Source: Pseudonocardia cypriaca (lineage in GTDB: Bacteria; Actinomycetota; Actinomycetes; Mycobacteriales; Pseudonocardiaceae). From it: 64,000 nt of DNA. Positions 11,425 through 17,916 of this stretch are shown in pieces. Location of the stretch: contig NZ_VFPH01000001.1 of NCBI RefSeq assembly GCF_006717045.1, forward strand, positions 2,108,001 through 2,172,000. The letters run 5' to 3'. The position numbers and the translations under genes are program-made. Numbering within the stretch: the stretch's first letter is position 1; each line of letters starts with the position of its first letter. The notes beneath the pieces are model-generated. The model was given only the letters and a program-made list of their open reading frames with translations. It was not told where the DNA came from and ran no database searches.

Positions 11425-12428
11425 CGACGACGCAGTTCGCCATCCTCGACACCGCCCGGTCCCAGGTCCTCGCCGACGGCGTCGGCCTGTCCGAGGAGCA
11501 GGTGCTCGACGTCCTGCGGCTCCCCGACGAGGCCCTCGAACCGCTGCTGGAGCTGGCCCACGAGGTGCGGATGCGCTGGTGCGGGCCGGAGGTCGAGGTG
11601 GAGGGGATCATCTCGCTGAAGACCGGCGGCTGCCCAGAGGACTGCCACTTCTGCTCCCAGTCCGGCCTGTTCGACTCGCCGGTCCGCTCGGCGTGGCTGG
11701 ACATCCCGTCGCTGGTGGAGGCCGCGAAGCAGACCGCGAAGACCGGGGCCACCGAGTTCTGCATCGTCGCGGCCGTCCGCGGGCCGAACGAGCGGCTGAT
11801 GACGCAGGTCGCGGCGGGTATCGCGGCGATCAAGGACGAGGTGGACATCAACATCGCCTGCTCGCTGGGCATGCTCACGCCCGAGCAGGTCGACCAGCTG
11901 GCCGCGATGGGCGTGCACCGCTACAACCACAACCTGGAGACCGCCCGCTCCCACTTCCCGAACGTCGTCACCACACACACGTGGGAGGAGCGCTGGGAGA
12001 CGCTGCGGCTCGTGCGCGAGGCCGGCATGGAGGTGTGCTGCGGCGGCATCCTCGGGATGGGGGAGAGCCTGGAGCAGCGCGGCGAGTTCGCAGCGCAGCT
12101 GGCCACGCTCACCCCGGACGAGGTGCCGCTGAACTTCCTCAACCCGCGGCCCGGCACCCCGTTCGGTGACCTGGAGCCCCTCGACGGGCGCGACGCGTTG
12201 CGCGCGGTGGCGGCGTTCCGGTTGGCGATGCCGCGCACCGTGCTGCGGTTCGCGGGCGGCCGGGAGATCACGCTCGGCGACCTGGGGGCGCGGCAGGGCC
12301 TGCTCGGCGGCATCAACGCCGTGATCGTCGGCAACTACCTGACCACGCTGGGGCGTCCGGCCGAGGCGGACATCGACCTGCTCGGCGAGCTGCAGATGCC
12401 GATCAAGGCCCTCAACGAGACCATCTGA
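11403..12428 (+). CDS. bioB: Biotin synthase (radical SAM)
   Basis: Radical SAM enzyme that inserts sulfur into dethiobiotin. The 4Fe-4S cysteines are C77, C81 and C84 (CPEDCHFC), and the 2Fe-2S region includes NHNLET and GGREITLGDLGA. At 341 residues it closely resembles mycobacterial BioB. The start is uncertain: the ATG at 11403 has a GGTGG-like ribosome site, while the GTG at 11421 would give the four-base GTGA overlap common in this operon. Actinobacterial BioB of this type depends on the auxiliary protein BsaP, encoded next. Confidence 0.96.
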   Translation: MADSRRVTTTQFAILDTARSQVLADGVGLSEEQVLDVLRLPDEALEPLLELAHEVRMRWCGPEVEVEGIISLKTGGCPEDCHFCSQSGLFDSPVRSAWLDIPSLVEAAKQTAKTGATEFCIVAAVRGPNERLMTQVAAGIAAIKDEVDINIACSLGMLTPEQVDQLAAMGVHRYNHNLETARSHFPNVVTTHTWEERWETLRLVREAGMEVCCGGILGMGESLEQRGEFAAQLATLTPDEVPLNFLNPRPGTPFGDLEPLDGRDALRAVAAFRLAMPRTVLRFAGGREITLGDLGARQGLLGGINAVIVGNYLTTLGRPAEADIDLLGELQMPIKALNETI

Positions 12429-12431
12429 CCC

Positions 12432-12614
12432 GTGTTCTGCGACCAGTGCGGGAAGCCGGCCGGAGCGGCGGGCGTGCACGCGCGCTGCGCCGACCGGCGA
12501 GTGCTGGAGCCGCCTCGCTTCTGCCCGGAGTGCGCGCGGCGCATGGTCGTGCAGGTGACCCCGACGGGCTGGACGGCCCGCTGCAGCCGGCACGGTGAGC
12601 GCACGAGCCGCTGA
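12432..12614 (+). CDS. bsaP: Biotin synthase auxiliary protein
   Basis: A 60-residue cysteine-rich protein with CDQCGKP (residues 3-9), a middle C19, and CPEC (about 31-34) followed by C51; these are potential iron-sulfur ligands. Its size and its place three bases after bioB match BsaP, which in mycobacteria supports turnover of BioB. The start is GTG at 12432. The last 20 bases overlap the start of the following acyltransferase-like gene, so all five genes could be one transcript. Confidence 0.85.
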   Translation: MFCDQCGKPAGAAGVHARCADRRVLEPPRFCPECARRMVVQVTPTGWTARCSRHGERTSR

Positions 12615-13158
12615 GCCCTCCTGGGCGTGTTCCTGGGAGGACGACGTCACGGCCGACGAGCACGGCCTGCTCGCCGAGCTGCTGGCGCAGGCCTTCCCCC
12701 GGTCCACGGAGTTCACGGGCATCCGCAGCTGGTCGAGCGGCCGCCCGGAGCTGCGGCTGGTCGCCTGGCGGGCCGGCCGCGCGGTGGCGCACGTGGGCGT
12801 CCTGCGCCGGTTCCTGCGCGTGCCAGAGCGGGACGTCTCGGTGCTCGTGGGTGACGTCGGGCTGGTCGCCGTGGCGCCGGCGGAGCGGGGCACGGGGCTC
12901 GGCCGCGAGCTGCTGTGGCGCGCCGACGGCGTGCTCGTGGACCTCGACGTCCCGTTCGGCTACCTCACCTGCGGGGAGCACGTCGCGCCGTTCTATGAAC
13001 GGTGCGGCTGGGTTCGCGCGTCCGGCGGCACGCGGATGATCCGCGCGGACGGCCGGGTGCAGGTGTACGGCGGGGTGTCGATGGTGCGGGAGGTGCGCGC
13101 CTCGCTCGCCGAATGGCCCGATGGGTGCCTGGTGGAGCGCAACGGCCTGGAGATATGA
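12595..13158 (+). CDS. NodA-like N-acyltransferase
   Basis: A 187-residue protein that by eye aligns along its whole length with rhizobial NodA, the enzyme that acylates the chitin-oligomer backbone of Nod factors. Shared blocks include W..SWEDDV near the start, RSWSSGRPELR, AVAHVGVLRRFLRV, GDVGLVAVAPAERGTGLG and the C-terminal EWPDGCLVERNGLEI. Fold-wise this is a GNAT relative. It overlaps bsaP by 20 bases in the biotin operon, with no nodB or nodC nearby, so a Nod-factor role is unlikely. A GNAT acetyltransferase with another substrate is the alternative. The start is GTG. Confidence 0.72.
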   Translation: MSARAAEPSWACSWEDDVTADEHGLLAELLAQAFPRSTEFTGIRSWSSGRPELRLVAWRAGRAVAHVGVLRRFLRVPERDVSVLVGDVGLVAVAPAERGTGLGRELLWRADGVLVDLDVPFGYLTCGEHVAPFYERCGWVRASGGTRMIRADGRVQVYGGVSMVREVRASLAEWPDGCLVERNGLEI

Positions 13159-13171
13159 GGCTGTAGCGGTT

Positions 13172-13193
13172 CCGTAGCATGAAGCTGCTACGG
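13172..13193. promoter_or_regulatory. Palindromic operator of the Phd/PIN pair
   Basis: Perfect inverted repeat with arms CCGTAGC (13172-13178) and GCTACGG (13187-13193) and an eight-base spacer. A third GTAGC half-site lies 11 bases upstream (13163-13167), one helical turn away. It overlaps a TACGGT hexamer (13189-13194) five bases before the GTG at 13200. Autoregulation by the antitoxin is the likely role (inference from the family). Confidence 0.6.
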
Positions 13194-13199
13194 TTGAGC

Positions 13200-13469
13200 G
13201 TGCCCGAGATCATCCCCCAACGGCAGCTGCGCAACGACAGCGGCGAGATCCTGCGCCGGGTCGAGGCGGGCGAGAGCTTCGTCATCACCCGCAACGGCAA
13301 GCCCGTCGCCGACCTGGTGCCGCACGGGGACAATCCGAGGAAGAAGCGGTACACCGTGCGGGAGCTGCAGGACCAGTTCCGGCAGCTGCCGCCGATCGAC
13401 GTGGAGCAGTGGCACCGCGATCGGGAGGCGGACGACCTGATCTTCGGCGACGACCGCATCGAGTACTGA
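13200..13469 (+). CDS. Phd/YefM-family antitoxin
   Basis: Antitoxin of a type II pair. It has 89 residues from the GTG at 13200, with the family start IIPQRQLRNDSGEILRRVEAGE and ITRNGKPVADLVP (DNA-binding half), then an acidic tail DREADDLIFGDDRIEY that would bind the toxin. An ATG at 13179 would add seven residues, but it lies inside the operator palindrome, so the GTG is preferred. The toxin gene begins two bases after the stop. Confidence 0.85.
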   Translation: MPEIIPQRQLRNDSGEILRRVEAGESFVITRNGKPVADLVPHGDNPRKKRYTVRELQDQFRQLPPIDVEQWHRDREADDLIFGDDRIEY

Positions 13470-13470
13470 G

Positions 13471-13866
13471 ATGTACGTCCTACTGGACACATGCGTGCTC
13501 ATCGAGGCCGAAGCGCTGGATCTCTCCGACTACGAGGACCGGGTCGCCGTGGTGAGTGCCGTGAGTGTCGGCGAGCTGGCGTTCGGTCTGAACACGGGTC
13601 AGGACTCCGAGGGTCGGGAGGCCCGCCTGCGCCGGGTCCTCGCGGACTACGAGATCCTCCCGTTCGGCGTCGAGGAGGCGAAGCTCTACGGCGTTCTCGC
13701 AACGCTCGTCCGGGCCGCCGGACGCAACCCGCGACCGCGCCGCCTCGACCTGCAGATCGCAGCGACCGCTGCCGCGGCCCGGGTGCCGCTGCTCACCGCG
13801 AATCCGCTCGGCTTCCTGGGTGCCGACCGACTCGTCGACGTCGTGCCGGTGAAGCGTTCCGCCTGA
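13471..13866 (+). CDS. PIN-domain toxin (VapC-like)
   Basis: A 131-residue PIN ribonuclease. Three acidic positions are clear: D6 in LLDTCVLIE, E35 in VGELAFG and D93 in RLDLQIA. The fourth, usually an aspartate after the TxN motif, is replaced in TANPLGFLGAD, where only a displaced D is near; activity may still hold because some PIN toxins work with three. It is coupled to the Phd-type antitoxin directly upstream. Confidence 0.85.
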   Translation: MYVLLDTCVLIEAEALDLSDYEDRVAVVSAVSVGELAFGLNTGQDSEGREARLRRVLADYEILPFGVEEAKLYGVLATLVRAAGRNPRPRRLDLQIAATAAAARVPLLTANPLGFLGADRLVDVVPVKRSA

Positions 13867-13879
13867 TCGATACCGCAGC

Positions 13880-14404
13880 TCATCCGTCCTGGCGGCGCCT
13901 GCGGTGGTCGGCCACGTGGGTCTGGTTGGCGCAGCGTGTGGTGCAGAAGCGGCGCCTGCCGTTTCGCGAGGTGTCGACGAAGACGGCGCCGCATCCGGGG
14001 CGGTCGCACCGGCCGATGCGGTCGGGGTCGTCGCAGAGGGCGTGGGCGAGGCCGCCCGCCGTGTAGGCCTTGATGCGGTGCACGAGCGGCGCGTCGTGCT
14101 CGGCGTAGTGGAAGTGCGGAGCGCGCCCGTCGTGCTGGGAGATGTAGGGCGGGGCCGCGACGTCGGCGAGCAGCGCGTTGACCAGCTGGACGCGCCGGCC
14201 CACGTCGGTCTCGGCGAAGACGGCACCCAGCCGGCCGGCCCATTCCGCCAGCTCGAGGACCTCGGTGGGGCCGACGTCCTCGGCGGGCCGGTAGTCGTAG
14301 GTGGTCAGCACGTCGTCGACGGCGTCCGGGGTGGCGGCGGGACCGGCGTTCACGAGGGCGACCGCGAGCTGCGCTGCCGTACCTCCGTAAGGGTTGAACT
14401 GCAC
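13880..14404 (-). CDS. CGNR zinc-finger / ABATE-domain protein
   Basis: Probable DNA-binding regulator of 174 residues. The N-terminal ABATE domain spans about 5-125, and the C-terminal zinc finger has CDRPGCGAVFVDTSRNGRRRFC then CANQ; the family's CGNR signature appears here as CANQ. Proteins of this type are common in actinomycetes and often sit beside the transport gene they may control. It is divergent from the EamA permease gene with 25 bases between the starts. The GTG start at 14404 gives the typical N-terminus. Confidence 0.85.
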   Translation of the reverse strand: MQFNPYGGTAAQLAVALVNAGPAATPDAVDDVLTTYDYRPAEDVGPTEVLELAEWAGRLGAVFAETDVGRRVQLVNALLADVAAPPYISQHDGRAPHFHYAEHDAPLVHRIKAYTAGGLAHALCDDPDRIGRCDRPGCGAVFVDTSRNGRRRFCTTRCANQTHVADHRRRRQDG

Positions 14405-14429
14405 TAGGGCATTACATCAAGGTGGGTGC

Positions 14430-15452
14430 ATGACCACCAGCGTGCAGCGCTCGACAGGTCGGTTCGTGGGCTTGTGGCTGGCGCTCGGCGCCGCGCTGGC
14501 GATGGGCAGCGCGGCGGCGGCGATGAAGGCGCTCGGGACCACCGGGTTGCCGGCCGTGAACGTGGTGCAGGCGCGCCTGCTGGTCGCCGCCGTGGCACTG
14601 ATGGCCGTGGCGCTGCTGGTGCGCCGCGGCCGGGTGCGGGTCGCACGCCGGGACTGGTGGCTGATCGGCGCGTACGGCCTGATCAGCCTGGCTGCGAACC
14701 AGGTCGTCTTCATGATGTCGCTGTCCCGGCTGTCGGTCGGGGTGGCGCTGCTGCTGGAGTACCTGGCCCCGGTGCTGGTGGCGCTGTGGGTGCGGTTCGT
14801 GCGGCGCGAGCCGGTGTCGGGCCTGGTGTGGGTCGGGATCATGGGCACGCTGGTCGGGCTCGGGATGGTGAGCCGCGTGTGGGCCGGGTTCACGCTGGAC
14901 GGGCTCGGGTTCGTGCTCGGGTTGCTCGCGGCGGTCACCATGGCGTCCCGCTTCGTGCTGGCCGACCGGGGGCTGCGCAGGCACGACCCGCTGGTGCTGG
15001 CGGCGTGGGGCACGACCGTGAGTTCCGGCGCCCTGCTCCTGACCGGTGCGGTCGCTCCGTTCCCGCTCGCCGCGCTCGCCCGGGACGTCGACCTGAACGG
15101 CGTCGCCGTGCCCGTCGTGCTGCTGGTGGCGTGGGTCGGGCTGGTCGGCACGGCCGCGGGCGTGCTGCTGGCCGTGGCCGCGCAGCGGCTGCTGCCCCCG
15201 ACCGCGGCGAGCCTCGTGCTGACCCTCGAGGTGCTGGTGGGCGCCGGGCTGGCCTACGTGGTCCTCGGGGAGGGGCTCGCGGCCGGCCAGGTGGTCGGCG
15301 GGGCGGTGATGCTCGCCGGGATAGCGGTGGCGCAGGTCGCGCTGGCGCGTCGCGCCGGTCGGTCAGTTGACGCTGTGGTCGACGGCGTAGGTGGTGATCG
15401 GCGCGGGGATCGCGCGGAGCTGGGAGAGCAGGCTGGCCTCGCGCGCCAGTAG
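14430..15452 (+). CDS. EamA-family (DMT) transporter
   Basis: A ten-helix inner-membrane permease of the drug/metabolite transporter superfamily; 340 residues with two EamA repeats (about 10-140 and 150-290). Relatives export amino acids or other small metabolites. A ribosome site AAGGTGGG precedes the ATG at 14430. The last 90 bases overlap the convergent LON-domain gene; the hydrophilic tail (about 30 residues after the last helix) is encoded there. Control by the adjacent divergent CGNR regulator is likely but inferred. Confidence 0.88.
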   Translation: MTTSVQRSTGRFVGLWLALGAALAMGSAAAAMKALGTTGLPAVNVVQARLLVAAVALMAVALLVRRGRVRVARRDWWLIGAYGLISLAANQVVFMMSLSRLSVGVALLLEYLAPVLVALWVRFVRREPVSGLVWVGIMGTLVGLGMVSRVWAGFTLDGLGFVLGLLAAVTMASRFVLADRGLRRHDPLVLAAWGTTVSSGALLLTGAVAPFPLAALARDVDLNGVAVPVVLLVAWVGLVGTAAGVLLAVAAQRLLPPTAASLVLTLEVLVGAGLAYVVLGEGLAAGQVVGGAVMLAGIAVAQVALARRAGRSVDAVVDGVGGDRRGDRAELGEQAGLARQ

Positions 15453-16046
15453 CACGCGCACCAGCCGGAGCCGATCGACCGGGGAGGTCAGCTCGAGCAG
15501 GCGCTGCCGGTCCCCGACGGGGAGCAGGCAGTCGGACGCCAGGACGTGGGGGAGCTTGCCGGGTTCGACGTCGGGCTCCGGCTCGGACCACTCGCCGGCC
15601 TTCCACGCGGCGGCGCAGTAGCGGCGGTGCGCGGCGCGGGCGGCGGTGGACAGGATGCGGATGAGCTCGCCGACCGCTGCGTCGTCGGCGGGTTCGTCGG
15701 GGAGGGGCTCGACCGATGCCATCAGGTACGGCTTGGAGTCGGCGTCGAGGTCGAGCAGCCGGAACCGGCGGGAGCCCTCGGTGACGAGGTCGTAGCGGCC
15801 GTCGGGGAGGCGCCGGGCGTCGCGCAGCAGCGCGGTGCAGCCGACGGTGTGCAGCCCTGCGATGCCGTCTTCGTCGGGAGCCCAGCCCTCCCGGGCGGCG
15901 ACCACACCGAACTCGCGGTCGGGCACCGTGCCCGTGACGAGGTCGACGGTGAGCTGCCGGTAGCGCGGCTCGAAGACGTGCAGCGGCAGCGTTGCCCCGG
16001 GCAGCAGCACGGTGCCCAGCGGGAACAGCGGGAGCGTCTCGGGCAC
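15363..16046 (-). CDS. LON substrate-binding domain protein
   Basis: A 227-residue protein consisting of a Lon N-terminal domain (LPLFPLGTVLLPGATLPLHVFEPRYRQL at the start), with no ATPase or protease part. Such stand-alone LON domains are widespread; their role, perhaps binding unfolded protein, is not established. The start is GTG at 16046, with TACCGT six bases upstream. It lies four bases after the nrtR gene in the same direction, so it may also be reached by nrtR transcription. Confidence 0.88.
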   Translation of the reverse strand: MPETLPLFPLGTVLLPGATLPLHVFEPRYRQLTVDLVTGTVPDREFGVVAAREGWAPDEDGIAGLHTVGCTALLRDARRLPDGRYDLVTEGSRRFRLLDLDADSKPYLMASVEPLPDEPADDAAVGELIRILSTAARAAHRRYCAAAWKAGEWSEPEPDVEPGKLPHVLASDCLLPVGDRQRLLELTSPVDRLRLVRVLLAREASLLSQLRAIPAPITTYAVDHSVN

Positions 16047-16050
16047 GGCG

Positions 16051-16758
16051 TTACGGTACGGCTACCCGGGTTGCTTCGCCGGGTCCGCTCGGTGGCCGCA
16101 GCACGGCGAACGCGTCGGTCACGCGGAGGGTGCGCTCGGTGAAACGGAAGAGCGCTGCAGGTCGGCCGCCCGCGGGTCCGGGCGGGGCGACCTCGCCGGT
16201 CGGTTCGAGGACCTGGCGGCGGGTCAGCACGCGCTGCAGGTTGGTGGCCGAGACCGGGTGCCCGAGAGCGGCGACGTAGAGGTCGCGCAGGGCGGAGATC
16301 GTGAACTCGCGGGGGGCGAGTGCGAACCCGAGGTTGGTGTAGGAGAGCTTCGCGCGCAGCCGGTCGCGGGCGTCGGCGACGATCGCGGAGTGGTCGAACG
16401 CGGTCGGGGGGAGTGCGGCGAGCGGGTGCCACGCGGTGTCAGGGGGCACGGCCGGGTCGGCGTCGGACGGCACGAGCCCGAGGAACGCGGTGGCGACCCG
16501 GCGGACGTCCGGCACCCGGTCCGGCCGGCTGAACACGCCGAGCTGCTCGACGTGGGTGACCTCGCGCAGGTCGACCTTCTCGGCGAGCTGGCGGCGGACC
16601 GAGCGCTCGACGTCCTCGTCGTCGCCGAGGAGCCCTCCGGGCAGCGCCCACCGCCCGGAGTCGGGCTCGCGGCCCCGCTGCCAGGCGAGCACCTGCAGGC
16701 AGCCGTCCCGGATCTGCAGCACCGCGGCGAGCACCTCGTGCTCGGTCGGGCGCGTCAT
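16051..16758 (-). CDS. nrtR: NrtR-like Nudix transcriptional regulator of NAD synthesis
   Basis: NrtR proteins pair a catalytically degenerate Nudix domain that senses ADP-ribose with a C-terminal winged helix. Of 235 residues, about 5-140 are Nudix (WALPGGLLGDDEDVERSVRRQLAEKV; the Nudix box is imperfect) and about 145-225 are winged helix (FTISALRDLYVAALGHPVSATNLQR). The gene is divergent from nadABC, and a palindrome of NrtR type lies before nadA, which strongly supports repression of NAD synthesis. A TACGAT hexamer six bases before the ATG suggests a leaderless transcript. Confidence 0.87.
   Translation of the reverse strand: MTRPTEHEVLAAVLQIRDGCLQVLAWQRGREPDSGRWALPGGLLGDDEDVERSVRRQLAEKVDLREVTHVEQLGVFSRPDRVPDVRRVATAFLGLVPSDADPAVPPDTAWHPLAALPPTAFDHSAIVADARDRLRAKLSYTNLGFALAPREFTISALRDLYVAALGHPVSATNLQRVLTRRQVLEPTGEVAPPGPAGGRPAALFRFTERTLRVTDAFAVLRPPSGPGEATRVAVP
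16053..16058 (-). promoter_or_regulatory. Putative -10 element of the LON-domain gene
   Basis: On the minus strand TACCGT, six bases, then the GTG at 16046. It lies inside the last codons of nrtR, so it would be an internal promoter giving a leaderless transcript. Confidence 0.45.
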
Positions 16759-16764
16759 GGTCGG

Positions 16765-16770
16765 ATCGTA
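16765..16770 (-). promoter_or_regulatory. Putative -10 element of nrtR
   Basis: TACGAT on the minus strand, six bases before the ATG at 16758; fits the leaderless layout. No NrtR-like palindrome lies here, so autoregulation is not evident. Confidence 0.45.
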
Positions 16771-16861
16771 GGGTGCCGCCCCCGGCACCCGGCGTGAACT
16801 CCGGGTTGCGCCGGGATGAGTTCCCGGTCACGCGGAGGGGGTGCGGCGGGGATCGCGCTGT

Positions 16862-16867
16862 TACGAT
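16862..16867 (+). promoter_or_regulatory. Putative -10 element of nadABC
   Basis: TACGAT with an expected transcript start at about 16874-16875, which is the first base of the NrtR-type palindrome. The leader would be about 34 bases and carries the AGGAGGGG ribosome site of nadA. Confidence 0.4.
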
Positions 16868-16874
16868 CGCTCAT

Positions 16875-16897
16875 GTTTCCGACTGACAGTCGAAAAC
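16875..16897. promoter_or_regulatory. NrtR-type operator of nadABC
   Basis: A 23-base palindrome with arms GTTTCCGACTG (16875-16885) and CAGTCGAAAAC (16887-16897) around a single A; one mismatch in eleven pairs. It sits between the likely -10 box and the ribosome site of nadA, ideal for blocking transcription, and an NrtR-like gene is next door. Confidence 0.75.
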
Positions 16898-16908
16898 CAG
16901 GAGGGGTC

Positions 16909-17916
16909 ATGACCGCAAGCCCGACGATCGCCGAGCCCCTGCTCGGCGGGTCGCTGGAACCCGGATGGGCCGACGAGGTGCGCGCTCTGGCCCGCCGCCG
17001 CGACGCCGTGTTGCTGGCGCACAACTACCAGCTGCCCGAGATCCAGGACGTCGCCGACCACACCGGCGACTCCCTCGCGCTCTCGCGCATCGCGGCCGAG
17101 TCCGACGCGTCGACCATCGTGTTCTGCGGCGTGCACTTCATGGCCGAGACCGCGAAGATCCTCAGCCCGGACAAGACGGTGCTGATCCCCGACGCCGCCG
17201 CCGGCTGCTCGCTCGCCGACTCGATCACCGTCGACCAGCTGCGGGACTGGAAGGCCGAGCACCCGGGCGCGGTGGTCGTCTCCTACGTCAACACGACGGC
17301 CGCGGTGAAGTCCGAGACCGACATCTGCTGCACCTCGTCCAACGCGGTCGAGGTGGTGGCCTCGATCCCGGCCGAGAAGGAGGTGCTGTTCCTGCCCGAC
17401 CAGTTCCTCGGCGCGCACGTCCGCCGCGTGCTGGGGAGGGAGAACATGCACGTCTGGGCGGGGGAGTGCCACGTGCACGCCGGCATCAACGGCGCGACCC
17501 TGACCGCGAAGGCGCAGGCCAACCCGGACGCCGAGCTCTTCGTCCACCCGGAGTGCGGCTGCGCGACCTCCGCGCTCTACCTCGCCGGGACCGGCGCGGT
17601 CCCCGCGGACCGGGTCAAGATCCTCTCGACGGGCGGGATGCTCGACGCCGCCCGCAGCTCGAAGGCGAAGTCGGTGCTCGTGGCCACCGAGGTCGGCATG
17701 CTGCACCAGCTGCGCCGGGCCGCGCCCGAGATCGACTTCCGCGCGGTCAACGACCGGGCGTCCTGCCGGTACATGAAGATGATCACCCCGGAGAAGCTGC
17801 TGCGCGCGCTGCGCGAGGGCCGCGACGAGGTGCACGTCGACCCCGAGCTCGCCGCCCGCGGCCGCGCCGCGGTGCAGCGGATGATCGAGATCGGGCAGCC
17901 GGGGGGCGGCGAGTGA
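16909..17916 (+). CDS. nadA: Quinolinate synthase A
   Basis: 4Fe-4S enzyme that condenses iminoaspartate with dihydroxyacetone phosphate to quinolinate in de novo NAD synthesis. It has 335 residues with LLAHNYQLPEIQDVADHTGDS (broken dehydratase-like repeat), cysteines in FCGVHFMAE, HPECGCA and RASCRYMKMIT, and repeated domain architecture. The ATG at 16909 follows AGGAGGGG. A longer frame is open upstream but would run through the operator. First gene of nadA-nadB-nadC. Confidence 0.96.
   Translation: MTASPTIAEPLLGGSLEPGWADEVRALARRRDAVLLAHNYQLPEIQDVADHTGDSLALSRIAAESDASTIVFCGVHFMAETAKILSPDKTVLIPDAAAGCSLADSITVDQLRDWKAEHPGAVVVSYVNTTAAVKSETDICCTSSNAVEVVASIPAEKEVLFLPDQFLGAHVRRVLGRENMHVWAGECHVHAGINGATLTAKAQANPDAELFVHPECGCATSALYLAGTGAVPADRVKILSTGGMLDAARSSKAKSVLVATEVGMLHQLRRAAPEIDFRAVNDRASCRYMKMITPEKLLRALREGRDEVHVDPELAARGRAAVQRMIEIGQPGGGE

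Noticed and set aside
14405..14429. Promoter of the CGNR gene (TGTAAT six bases before its GTG on the minus strand)
   Set aside because: Position 2 of the hexamer is G instead of A; within a 25-base gap this could be chance.
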